Source of the DNA: Falsiroseomonas sp051433195 | GTDB taxonomy: Bacteria; Pseudomonadota; Alphaproteobacteria; Acetobacterales; Acetobacteraceae | Assembly (NCBI RefSeq): GCF_051433195.1 | Contig: NZ_JBHMFT010000011.1 | Coordinates: forward strand, 1 to 64,000 | Direction of reading: 5' to 3' | DNA: 64,000 nucleotides | Part shown: piece by piece, positions 56,381 through 64,000 of the stretch | Numbering within the stretch: the stretch's first letter is position 1 | Layout: every line of letters begins with the position of its first letter | Made by a program: the position numbers and the translations under genes | Notes under the pieces: generated by a model | Database searches by the model: none | What the model was told of the DNA's origin: nothing | The model's input: the letters and a program-made list of their open reading frames with translations, nothing else

Positions 56381-57403
56381 TCAGCGCATCGGGATCGGGT
56401 ACATCAGCCCGCCGCGGTCCCACAGCGCATTCAACCCGCGCGGCACGCCGAGCACGGAGCCCTGCCCCAGGTTCCGCTCATACACCTCGGCATAGTTGCC
56501 GACCTGGCTGAGCACCCGGAACCCCCAGTCATCCGAAAGACCCAGCGGCGCGCCGAGCCCCGGCTCCGCGCCGAGGATCCGGCGGACCAGCGCCGAGGGA
56601 TCGGCCCGCCGCGCCGTGGCCGTGGCCGCGGTGATGCCGCGCGCCTCGCCTTCCAGCATCACGTTCACCACCCAGAACACCAGGCTGCGCCAATTCGGAT
56701 CACCGTCGCGCACCAGCGGGCCGAGCGGCTCCCGGCTGATGATGTCGGGCAGCAGCACATGCGCGGACGGGTTGGCCGTGCCGGTCTGCCGCAGCACCAC
56801 CAGGCTCGAAAGGTCGGCGCTCACCGCGTCGCAGCGCCCCGCCGCATAGTCGTCCCGGATGCCGGCGAAGGCGGCGCTCGGCACCGGCGTGTAGGCAATC
56901 CCGATGCGCCGCGCGAAATCCGCCATCGCCGCCTCGTTGGAGGTGCCGGTGACGACGCAGACCCGCTTGCCCGCGAGCGCCCGCGCGTCGGCGGCACCCA
57001 GCGCGGCCGGCACCAGGAAGCCCTGGCCGTCGTAGAAATTCACCGCGGTCGGCGCCAGGCCGAGATCGGCGTCGCGCCCCATGGTCTGCGTCAGGTTGCG
57101 CGCCGCCAGGTCGATGCGGCCTTCCCGCAGCGCCGCCAGCGCGTCCGGCGTGGTCAGCGGCACGAAGCGCACCTTGCCGGCATCGCCGAGCGTGGCGGCG
57201 GCGACCGCGCGGCAGGTATCCGCATCCAGCCCGCGCCAGACGCCCTGCGCATCGGCCAGCGCAAAGCCGGTCAGCCCCTGGTTGGTGCCGCACAGCACCT
57301 CCCCGCGCGCCCGAACCGCGGCCAGCGTCGCCTGCGCATCAGCGGGCACCGGCGCCAGGGTGGCAAGGCCGGCCAGCAGCCCGAGCATCAGCCTGGTTCG
57401 CAT
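56381..57403 (-). CDS. Amino-acid ABC transporter substrate-binding protein, AapJ/BztA-like (1)
   Basis: A 340-aa periplasmic binding protein with a signal peptide (MRTRLMLGLLAGLATLAPVPADAQA) and the class 3 solute-binding fold: VRARGEVLCGTNQGLTGFALADAQGVWRGLDADTCRAVAAATLGD, DLAARNLTQTMGRD and FYDGQGFLVP. Resembles the general L-amino-acid receptors AapJ/BztA. Closely similar to the upstream gene at 57415-58461 (tandem duplication). No permease or ATPase gene lies nearby, so it must share another locus's transporter or have lost its partner. Confidence 0.85.
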   Translation of the reverse strand: MRTRLMLGLLAGLATLAPVPADAQATLAAVRARGEVLCGTNQGLTGFALADAQGVWRGLDADTCRAVAAATLGDAGKVRFVPLTTPDALAALREGRIDLAARNLTQTMGRDADLGLAPTAVNFYDGQGFLVPAALGAADARALAGKRVCVVTGTSNEAAMADFARRIGIAYTPVPSAAFAGIRDDYAAGRCDAVSADLSSLVVLRQTGTANPSAHVLLPDIISREPLGPLVRDGDPNWRSLVFWVVNVMLEGEARGITAATATARRADPSALVRRILGAEPGLGAPLGLSDDWGFRVLSQVGNYAEVYERNLGQGSVLGVPRGLNALWDRGGLMYPIPMR

Positions 57404-57414
57404 CGCCCTGCTCC

Positions 57415-58461
57415 TCAGCGCAGCGGCAGAGGGAACATCAGCCCCCCGCGCTGCCAGTTGTCGTTCGGCCCGCGGTCGAGCCCGAAGGGGCTGCCGGCGC
57501 CGAGGTTGCGGTCGAACACCTCGGCGTAGGACCCGACCTGGGCCAGCAGCCGCTGCGACCAGTCGCCATCCAGGCCGATGGCGCGCCCCAGCCCCTCCTC
57601 CACCCCGATCAGCCGGCGCAGCGTCGGGTCGTTGGACTGCACCATGGACACCAGGTTGGCGCTGGTGACGCCGAACTCATCCGCCTCCAGCATCGCCTGC
57701 ACCACCCAGAACACCACCTGCCGCAGCGCCTCCTCATCCTCCCGGACCAGCAGGCCGAGCGGCTCGCGGCTCAGCATCTCCCGCAGCACGACGTAGTTGG
57801 CCGGCGTGTCGAGCTCGGTGACCCGGCGGATCGCAAGCTGCGAGGCATCGGTGGAGGCCGCATCGCAGCGCCCGGCGACCAGCGCATCCAGCAGCGCCCG
57901 GCCACCGCCGGCCTCCACCACCGTCACGGTGATGCCGAGCCGTGCCGCCTCGCTCTCCACCACCTCCCGCCCGGTGGAGCCGGCGATGCCGGTGACGCAG
58001 ACGCGCCGGCCATCGAGGTGGCGCGGGCTGGCGATGCCGGAACTGCGCGCCACCAGCAGCCCCTGGCCATCGAAGAAGGTCAGCCCGGCGAAGGCCACCG
58101 GCCGCCCGACCTCGCGGGAGTAGGTGAAGGTGGTGTTGCGGGCCAGCAGGTCGATCCGCCGCGCCTCCAGCGCCGAGAGGCCTTCCTCCGGCGTCTCGAT
58201 CGGCACGAAGCGCACGCGGGCGGCATCGCCCAGCGCCGCGGCCGCCACGGCCCGGCAGAAATCCGCGTCGAAGCCGCGCATCACGCCCTGCGCATCCGGG
58301 GCGGAGAAGCCCGGCAGCGCGCCGTTGACGCCGCAGACCAGGGCGCCGCGCGCGCGGATCGCCCCCAGCGCATCCGGCGCCCGCTGCGCCAGCGCGGCCC
58401 CCGCGAGAAGCAGCGCGGCGAGCACCAAGGCGGCACCAAGAAGAAGGGATCGCATGCTCAT
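57415..58461 (-). CDS. Amino-acid ABC transporter substrate-binding protein, AapJ/BztA-like (2)
   Basis: A 348-aa paralogue of the following gene, same layout: signal peptide (ALVLAALLLAGAALAQRA), IRARGALVCGVNGALPGFSAPDAQGVMRGFDADFCRAVAAAALGD, DLLARNTTFTYSREVGR and FFDGQGLLVA. Both end with a D-RG-ND-W-RGGLMFPLPLR type sequence. Gap of 11 bp to the downstream copy, same strand, probably one transcript together with the DUF4189-like gene just upstream. Confidence 0.85.
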   Translation of the reverse strand: MSMRSLLLGAALVLAALLLAGAALAQRAPDALGAIRARGALVCGVNGALPGFSAPDAQGVMRGFDADFCRAVAAAALGDAARVRFVPIETPEEGLSALEARRIDLLARNTTFTYSREVGRPVAFAGLTFFDGQGLLVARSSGIASPRHLDGRRVCVTGIAGSTGREVVESEAARLGITVTVVEAGGGRALLDALVAGRCDAASTDASQLAIRRVTELDTPANYVVLREMLSREPLGLLVREDEEALRQVVFWVVQAMLEADEFGVTSANLVSMVQSNDPTLRRLIGVEEGLGRAIGLDGDWSQRLLAQVGSYAEVFDRNLGAGSPFGLDRGPNDNWQRGGLMFPLPLR

Positions 58462-58465
58462 GCCC

Positions 58466-59248
58466 TCAGCAGCCGGACGCGGCGAGGCGGCAGGTGACGC
58501 CCGGCACGGCGCGGCAGGCTTCCATCGCCTGCGCCTCGGCCTCCGCCACCGTGCCGCCGAGGCCGGGGAAATTGCGGTTCAGCACCACCGTGCTGAGGTC
58601 GCTCGTCATCACCACGGCATTCGGATGCCGCGTCACGCCCTGCACCAGGGCGCCGCAGCGGTTGACGATCTCGCCGAGGAACTTGCAGGGGATGCGCCCG
58701 GCCATGTTCTGGCAGGCGCGCACCGCCGCGGTGTTGATCGCCAGGCGGTCCAGCGCGCCATTGCCGAAGCCATGGGCGGCCACCGGCACATCCGTCGCGT
58801 AGACCGCGCCGAAGCGGCTGCCCGCCGCGAGCGCCGTCGTGCCGCCCGCCAATTGCACGCCCATCCCGCTGCCCGGCTGGGCCGTGGCGGACGGCGCTGC
58901 GCCGACCGCCTGGAAACAGGGGCCGGAGGCGATGCCGCCCCCCACCGCCCCGCAGACGCTCAGGCCGAGGCGCGCGAAGCGCTGCGCCGGCAGCGCCATC
59001 CGGTACATCGACCCCTCGCGGCAGCGCGCATCCCAGTAGGCGGTGCGGCGATCGTCGAAGCCGGCGAAGTAGGTGACGATGATCGTCTGGCAGGTCGCGC
59101 CGCTGCCGGTGATGCTGCGCCCCAGCTCGGCGCGCCGCGTGGGTTCCTGCAGGGCGGAAAGCTGGTCGTGCAGCGGATTGCCGCTCTGCGCCCAGGCCGA
59201 CAGCGGCGGGCCAAGCAGGATGGCCAGAATTGGCAGCAATCGGCGCAT
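58466..59248 (-). CDS. Exported Cys-rich protein with DUF4189-like C-terminus
   Basis: A 260-aa protein with a signal peptide (MRRLLPILAILLGPPLSAWAQS). It has Cys at several positions and a C-terminal part (AVRACQNMAGRIPCKFLGEIVNRCGALVQGV ... QAMEACRAVPGVTCRLAASGC) resembling the Cys/Ala pattern of DUF4189 secreted proteins. Function unknown. Start ATG at 59248. Four bp upstream of the binding-protein gene on the same strand, so it is the likely first gene of that three-gene unit. The upstream 166 bp (59249-59414) is AT-rich but no promoter is convincing. Confidence 0.65.
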   Translation of the reverse strand: MRRLLPILAILLGPPLSAWAQSGNPLHDQLSALQEPTRRAELGRSITGSGATCQTIIVTYFAGFDDRRTAYWDARCREGSMYRMALPAQRFARLGLSVCGAVGGGIASGPCFQAVGAAPSATAQPGSGMGVQLAGGTTALAAGSRFGAVYATDVPVAAHGFGNGALDRLAINTAAVRACQNMAGRIPCKFLGEIVNRCGALVQGVTRHPNAVVMTSDLSTVVLNRNFPGLGGTVAEAEAQAMEACRAVPGVTCRLAASGC

Positions 59249-59414
59249 CGTCGGCCTTTCCTCTCCGGCTGGCGCGGGAGGGACCCGGGCGGTACGGAAG
59301 AAAGCATACGACCACGAATCGTTGCGACGAAGGCAAGATAATTGAACTTTAAGTTGATTTTGACAGCCCCTTTTCACCCCAATCCAGGGTTGACAACGCG
59401 GCGCAATTTTCTCC

Positions 59415-60680
59415 TCAGCCCTGCGGCAGCCCCACCAGGCCACGGGCAAAGTCCCGCGCCGTGAACGGCCGCAGGTCGGCCGCCTTTTCGCCGACGCCCA
59501 CCATGTGCACCGGAATCCCGACCTCCGCCGCCAGCGCCACCACCACGCCGCCCTTGGCGCTGCCATCCAGCTTGGTCACCGCCAGGCCGGAGACATCCAC
59601 CATCTCCTTGAAGATCTTCACCTGCTGGATCGCGTTCTGCCCCGTGGTCGCATCCAGCGTCAGCAGCACCGAATGCGGCGCCGTCGGGTCCATCTTGCGG
59701 ATCACGCGGATGATCTTCCGCAGCTCCTCCATCAGCGCCGTCTTGTTGTGCAGCCGCCCCGCCGTGTCGATCAGCAGCAGGTCCATCCCCTCCGCCCGCG
59801 CCCGCGCCAGCGCGTCATGCGCGAGCCCCGCGGCATCGGCGCCCATCTTGGGCGAGGCGACGACGGCGCAGCCGGTCCGCTCGCCCCAGATCTGCAACTG
59901 CTCCACCGCCGCGGCGCGGAAGGTGTCGCCCGCCGCGAACATCACCTTGAGGCCCTGCCCGCGATACTGCTGGCCGAGCTTGGCGATGGTCGTGGTCTTG
60001 CCGGTGCCGTTCACGCCGACCACCAGCACGACATGCGGCGCATTCTCCCGCCGGATTTCCAGCGGCCGGGCCACCGGCGCCAGGATCTCCGCGATCGCCT
60101 CCGCCAGCGCGCCCTTCACCTCCTCGTCGGACACTTCCTTGCCGAAGCGGGTTTTCCGGAACCCCTCGACGATGCGCCGCGCCGCGGCGACGCCGAGGTC
60201 GGCCGCGATCAGCGTATCCTCCAGCTCCTCCAGCGCCGCATCGTCCAGCCGGCGCTTGCGGAACACGGTCGTCAGCGCATCCGTCAGCCGCGCGGTGGAG
60301 CGCGACAGGCCGGTCCTGAGGCGGGAGAACCAGCCGCCGGTGCTGGCGGGCTCTGCCTCCGGCTCGCTGCTCTCCAGCGCTTCGGCCAGCGCGGCGGCGT
60401 CACGGCTGGGCGGGGCCGGCTCCGGCTGCGTCGCCGCGGGCGCCGGCACCGGCGTGTCCGAGGGGCCGCTGAACGGCGGTGCGACCGGCGCGGTCGGTGG
60501 CAGGGGCGGCAGGGGCGACGCCGGCGGCGCGGCCGGCGCCTCGCGCGGCGGTACGGAGGGTGTCGGGGGCTGGGCCGGCGGTGGGGTCACCGGTGTCTGC
60601 GCCGGGGTCGCGGTCGCAGGGGTCTCGGTCGCCGGCGTCTCCCGCCCGCGCATCCGGTCCCACAAGGCCTTGAGCGCCAT
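59415..60680 (-). CDS. ftsY: Signal recognition particle receptor FtsY
   Basis: SRP receptor GTPase that docks ribosome-nascent chain complexes at the inner membrane. The 421-aa product has a Pro/Ala-rich acidic A region (about residues 1-105) and the NG domain: VFRKRRLDDAALEELEDTLIAADLG, G1 GVNGTGKTTTIAKL, DTFRAAAVEQL, DTAGRLHNK, TKLDGSAKGG. Start ATG at 60680, 2 bp after the mtaB stop. Part of the dapF-mtaB-ftsY run typical of alphaproteobacteria. Confidence 0.96.
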   Translation of the reverse strand: MALKALWDRMRGRETPATETPATATPAQTPVTPPPAQPPTPSVPPREAPAAPPASPLPPLPPTAPVAPPFSGPSDTPVPAPAATQPEPAPPSRDAAALAEALESSEPEAEPASTGGWFSRLRTGLSRSTARLTDALTTVFRKRRLDDAALEELEDTLIAADLGVAAARRIVEGFRKTRFGKEVSDEEVKGALAEAIAEILAPVARPLEIRRENAPHVVLVVGVNGTGKTTTIAKLGQQYRGQGLKVMFAAGDTFRAAAVEQLQIWGERTGCAVVASPKMGADAAGLAHDALARARAEGMDLLLIDTAGRLHNKTALMEELRKIIRVIRKMDPTAPHSVLLTLDATTGQNAIQQVKIFKEMVDVSGLAVTKLDGSAKGGVVVALAAEVGIPVHMVGVGEKAADLRPFTARDFARGLVGLPQG

Positions 60681-60682
60681 GG

Positions 60683-61957
60683 CTATGCTGCCTCCCCGAT
60701 CAGGCCCTCGGTGTCGGCTGCCAGGATGCGCAGCGCCCGCAGGCTGCCGGGCACCGCCGCCTCGCCACCCGCCCGCGCATCCGCCAGCCGCACCGGGGCG
60801 AATTGTTCCGTATGGCCGCGCCCGCCACGCTCGAGCAGCACCGTTTCCACCCGGCCGACCCGGCTGGCGAACAGCCGCGCCGCCGCCGCCTGGCCGGCCT
60901 CGCGCAGCCGCGCCGCCCTCTCCCGCCGCAGCGGCACCGGCACCTGCGGCATCCGCGCCGCGGGCGTTGCCGGACGGGCGGAGAAGGGAAAGACGTGCAG
61001 GAAGCTCAGCCCCGCCTCCTCGACCAGTTCCAGCATGTCCGTGAACTGCGCCTCGGTTTCGGTCGGGAAGCCGGCAATCAGGTCGGCACCCAGCGCCATC
61101 TCCGGCCGCAGCGCGCGTGCCCGGCGCGCCAGGGCCAAGGTCTCCGCCCGGCCGTGCCGGCGCTTCATGCGCTTCAGGATCAGGTCGCTGCCATGTTGGA
61201 GGGACAGATGCAGGTGCGGCATCAGGCGCGGCTCCTCCGCGATCAGGCGCCACAGATCGGCATCGCCGCCCTCGGCACCAAGATGCGCCGGGTCGAGCGA
61301 GGACAGCCGCAGCCGCGGCAGCTCCGGCACCAGCGCCAGCAGCCGCCGCACCACCTGGCCCAGGCTCGGCCGGCCGGGCAGGTCCGGGCCGTAGCTGGCG
61401 ATATCGACCCCGGTCAGCACCACCTCCCGGAACCCCTGCGCCACCAGCGCCCGCACCTGGTCCACCAGCAGCCCGAGCGGGACGGACCGGGAGGGGCCGC
61501 GACCGTAGGGGATGACGCAGAAGGTGCAGCGGTGGTCGCAGCCCTGCTGTACCTGCACCAGCGCCCGCGCCCGGTTCGCATTCTGCGTCACCGGCACCGC
61601 CAGGGCCGGCGGGGCCAGCATGATGTCGGCAACCGGCCCTTGCGGGGCACCGGGCACCCAGGCCTCGGGCCGCAGCTTGTCGGCATTGCCGATCACGCGC
61701 ACCACGCCGGGCAGCCCCGCCCAGGCCTCGGGCGCGATCTGCGCCGCGCAGCCGGTGACGATGATGCGCGCGCCCGGGTCCTCCCGCGCCACCCTGCGGA
61801 TCGCCTGGCGCGCCTGCGCCTCCGCCTCCCCGGTCACGGCACAGGTGTTGACGATGATCGCGCCGGAACCCAGGCCCACCGCCTCGGCCAGCCCGCGCAT
61901 CGCGTCGGATTCATGCGCGTTCAGCCGGCAGCCGAAGGTCAGCGTCCGCACGCTCAT
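60683..61957 (-). CDS. mtaB: tRNA t6A37 methylthiotransferase MtaB
   Basis: Radical-SAM enzyme that adds a methylthio group to N6-threonylcarbamoyladenosine 37 in ANN-decoding tRNAs. The 424-aa product has the N-terminal UPF0004 domain with TFGCRLNAHESD (Cys), NTCAVTGEAE and VTGCAAQ; the radical-SAM cluster CDHRCTFC; and a short C-terminal TRAM-like segment. Start ATG at 61957 overlaps the dapF stop as ATGA. Confidence 0.95.
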   Translation of the reverse strand: MSVRTLTFGCRLNAHESDAMRGLAEAVGLGSGAIIVNTCAVTGEAEAQARQAIRRVAREDPGARIIVTGCAAQIAPEAWAGLPGVVRVIGNADKLRPEAWVPGAPQGPVADIMLAPPALAVPVTQNANRARALVQVQQGCDHRCTFCVIPYGRGPSRSVPLGLLVDQVRALVAQGFREVVLTGVDIASYGPDLPGRPSLGQVVRRLLALVPELPRLRLSSLDPAHLGAEGGDADLWRLIAEEPRLMPHLHLSLQHGSDLILKRMKRRHGRAETLALARRARALRPEMALGADLIAGFPTETEAQFTDMLELVEEAGLSFLHVFPFSARPATPAARMPQVPVPLRRERAARLREAGQAAAARLFASRVGRVETVLLERGGRGHTEQFAPVRLADARAGGEAAVPGSLRALRILAADTEGLIGEAA

Positions 61958-62796
61958 GCGTGACGGCCCGAGGCGTCTCCGCGAAGCTCCAGCGTCCCGG
62001 TGAAGGCGGTGGCGACCGGCCCGGTCATCAGCACATGGCCGTCCTCGCGCCATTCCATCAGCAGGTCGCCGCCCGGCATGCTGACGGTGGCGCGCCGCCC
62101 CGTCAGCCCGCGGCGGTGCGCATTGACGATGGCCGCGCAGGCGCCGGAGCCGCAGGCCAGCGTCAGCCCCGCGCCACGTTCCCAGATCACCAGCCGCATA
62201 TGCTCCGGCGACAGGATCTGCGCGAAGCCGATATTCGCCCGGTCCGGGAAGATCGGATCATGCTCCAGCGAGGGCCCGATCTCCGCCACCGGCACCAGGT
62301 CCAGGTCGCGGACGAAGAAGGTGGCGTGCGGGTTGCCCATGGAACACGCCGCCGGATCACCCACGGCGCCGTGCTGCAACGGCAGGTGCAGCGTATCCAT
62401 CGCCCGCGCCAGCGGCACGTCCTGCCAGCCCAGCCGCGCCGGGCCCATATCGGCCCGCCACAGCCCGCCCGCCAGGCGCTCCACCGGCAGGTCGCCCGCG
62501 ATGGTCCGCACCACCACCCGGTCCCGCCCGGCTTCGTCCGCCACCAGGGAGGCGATGCAGCGAGTCGCATTGCCGCAGGCCCCGGCCTCGGAGCCATCCG
62601 GGTTGCGGATGCGCATGAACACATCGGCGCCGTCGACGCCCGGCTCCATGACGATGAACTGGTCGCAGCCGACGCCGAAATGCCGGTCCGCGATGGCCGC
62701 GGCCTCGGCGGGGGCGATGGCGAGCGGCGTGGCACGGCCATCCAGCACGACGAAGTCGTTGCCCAGGCCATGCATCTTGCGGAAGGGGATGATCAC
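61954..62796 (-). CDS. dapF: Diaminopimelate epimerase
   Basis: Converts LL- to meso-diaminopimelate. The 280-aa product has KMHGLGNDFVVLDG near the start, one catalytic Cys in EAGACGNATRC and the other in TLACGSGACAA, and the usual tandem repeated domains. Start GTG at 62796 (VIIPFRKMHG) gives the family N-terminus; a GTG at 62817 would add seven residues. Complements dapD and dapE 32 kb away in the window. Confidence 0.94.
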   Translation of the reverse strand: MIIPFRKMHGLGNDFVVLDGRATPLAIAPAEAAAIADRHFGVGCDQFIVMEPGVDGADVFMRIRNPDGSEAGACGNATRCIASLVADEAGRDRVVVRTIAGDLPVERLAGGLWRADMGPARLGWQDVPLARAMDTLHLPLQHGAVGDPAACSMGNPHATFFVRDLDLVPVAEIGPSLEHDPIFPDRANIGFAQILSPEHMRLVIWERGAGLTLACGSGACAAIVNAHRRGLTGRRATVSMPGGDLLMEWREDGHVLMTGPVATAFTGTLELRGDASGRHA

Positions 62797-63004
62797 CGGG
62801 TGGATATAGAGCGCCACCCCAGCCGGCGGAACCCGCCCCGCCAGGCGGAGACGGGCGTCATCGGCGCCGGGCTCCTCAAGCAATGGAAACGCCTTCAAGC
62901 AGCCAAATGGGAAAGGAAAATCTTTCTGCTGCGCCGCTTCTTGCGGCAGCGTGGAAAAATCCTCTTCTCTGGCGCCAGAACCAGCGCCACACGGGAAGCC
63001 GCCC

Positions 63005-63976
63005 ATGACCAAGGTCCATGTCATCCACGAAAACGACGCCTGGGTGGAGCCGCTGCGCAGCGCCTTCGCCACCCTCGGCACCCCGGTCGAGGAATGGTTC
63101 CTGGATCGCGGCGTGCTCGACCTGACCCGCCCGCCGCCGGAGGGCGTCTTCTACAACCGCATGAGCGCCTCCTCCCACACCCGCGGCCACATCTACGCCC
63201 CCGAATACGCCGGCGCGGTGATCGAGGTGCTGGAACGCCACAACCGCCCGCTGGTGAACGGCCGCCGCGCCCTGCAACTGGAACTGTCCAAGGTCGCGCA
63301 GTACCAGGCGCTGTCCACCCACGGCATCCCGGTGCCCGCGACCCTCGCCGTGGTCGGCCGCGAGAACATCCCCGAAGCCGCGGAAAAACTTGGCTACCCC
63401 ATCATCCTGAAGCACAACCGCGCCGGCAAAGGCCTCGGCGTGCGGCTGCTGCGCAGCGAGGCCGGGCTGCGCGAAGCCCTCGCCGCGCTCGACGTCACCA
63501 CCGATTCCGAAGCCCACCCGCGCGACGGCATCTGGCTGGTGCAACGCTACATCGAAGCGGCGGCGCCGTTCATCACCCGCGCCGAATTCGTCGGTGGCCG
63601 CTTCCTGTACGCGGTTCGCGTCGATACCTCCGAAGGCTTCGAACTCTGCCCGGCCGATGCCTGCGACATCGACGCAGGCGCCGCCTGCCCCGCCGTCGCA
63701 CCCAGCCCGAAATTCGTGATCCAGGACGGCTTCACCCACCCCCTGATCCACCGCATGGAAGCCTTCCTGCTGGCCAACGCCATCGGCGTCGGCGCCATCG
63801 AATTCATCACCGACCGCCATGGCCAGGCCTTCGCCTACGACGTCAACACCAACACCAACTACAACGCCGAAGCCGAAACCCGCGCCGGCCGCACCGGCAA
63901 CCAGACCGGCATGGGCGCCATCGCCGCCCACCTGACAGCCCTGCTGCGGCGAGAGGCCCTGGCGGCGGCGGCGTAG
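63005..63976 (+). CDS. ATP-grasp family RimK-like ligase
   Basis: A 323-aa ATP-grasp enzyme. The N-terminal third resembles RimK-like pre-ATP-grasp domains; then LGYPIILKHNRAGKGLGVRLL (nucleotide Lys and glycine loop, about residues 129-150), WLVQRYIEAAAPFITRAEFVGGRFLYAVRV (about 180-210) and the metal site IGAIEFITDRHGQAFAYDVNTNTNYN (Glu, Asn; about 260-285). It likely ligates an amino acid or carboxylate using ATP; the substrates are unknown. Divergent from dapF with 208 bp between. Start ATG at 63005 gives MTKVHVIHEN. Confidence 0.8.
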   Translation: MTKVHVIHENDAWVEPLRSAFATLGTPVEEWFLDRGVLDLTRPPPEGVFYNRMSASSHTRGHIYAPEYAGAVIEVLERHNRPLVNGRRALQLELSKVAQYQALSTHGIPVPATLAVVGRENIPEAAEKLGYPIILKHNRAGKGLGVRLLRSEAGLREALAALDVTTDSEAHPRDGIWLVQRYIEAAAPFITRAEFVGGRFLYAVRVDTSEGFELCPADACDIDAGAACPAVAPSPKFVIQDGFTHPLIHRMEAFLLANAIGVGAIEFITDRHGQAFAYDVNTNTNYNAEAETRAGRTGNQTGMGAIAAHLTALLRREALAAAA

Positions 63977-64000
63977 TCGGGGTTGGCACTGGGTGATTCG

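Noticed and set aside
59249..59414. Promoters in the AT-rich gap between ftsY and the DUF4189-like gene
   Set aside because: Several TTGA and TAT-like hexamers occur, but none has both elements at 16-18 bp spacing on the needed strand.

Overview
The window is a stretch of high-GC (roughly 70%) chromosome from an alphaproteobacterium. Gene content and order point to the Acetobacteraceae (Roseomonas-like): the cell-division GST FzlA, the RNase D-lptC-lptA-lptB-rpoN-hpf cluster, the rpmH-rnpA-yidD-yidC-engB operon, a DUF1150 gene beside hsp20, and DUF2336 coupled to GGDEF. This placement is inferred from gene families, not from a database search. No rRNA, CRISPR array, insertion sequence, phage or plasmid gene was seen. 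Genes are tightly packed, with many ATGA/GTGA stop-start overlaps.

Layout. 0-3.6 kb: water channel aqpZ, an epimerase-like SDR, a TPR protein and an LrgA/LrgB pair. 3.6-12.6 kb, minus strand: gltD-gltB (GOGAT), a coupled GH10 xylanase-like gene, fzlA, and an NDUFA9-like protein upstream. 12.7-14.6 kb: tRNA-Leu(CAG), a GT61 glycosyltransferase and an unknown partner. 14.8-20.3 kb, plus strand: RNase D, the LPS-transport genes lptC, lptA and lptB, sigma-54 and the hibernation factor. 20.4-23.5 kb: DUF1150 and hsp20 (minus, with a possible RNA thermometer), then def-fmt-truA. 23.5-26.9 kb: a 990-aa RTX/Ig-like secreted protein with its own leader. 26.9-30.8 kb, minus: dapD, a tautomerase, dapE, a membrane protein and a malate/lactate-type dehydrogenase. 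30.9-33.4 kb: a PAS/GAF-like GGDEF protein coupled to a DUF2336 HEAT-like protein. 33.5-38.3 kb, minus: argB, a frameshifted small secreted protein, and the rpmH-rnpA-yidD-yidC-engB membrane-insertion operon.

38.5-49.9 kb: a mercuric-reductase-like flavoprotein, 3-hydroxybutyrate dehydrogenase, patatin, two small RTX-like paralogues, a DUF3293/RlmI pair, a DMT transporter, a class II aldolase, an amidohydrolase, a long membrane-anchored coiled coil and a VIT-family protein. 50.1-54.9 kb: central carbon genes tkt-gap-pgk, interrupted by a small secreted gene with an in-frame amber codon. 55-64 kb: Nudix, small periplasmic proteins, two tandem orphan amino-acid-binding proteins, ftsY-mtaB-dapF (minus) and a divergent ATP-grasp ligase.

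Most of the window is core metabolism and envelope biogenesis. The less ordinary parts are: the hsp20 leader, whose Shine-Dalgarno lies inside an 8-bp stem; a dispersed hairpin repeat that supplies stop codons to genes convergent on it; two small exported proteins each broken by one lesion; a near-duplicate sequence at both stop-start junctions of the GOGAT operon; a C9 tract inside the tRNA-Leu promoter spacer; and the RTX proteins. I did not find a clearly new multi-gene defence or mobile system.
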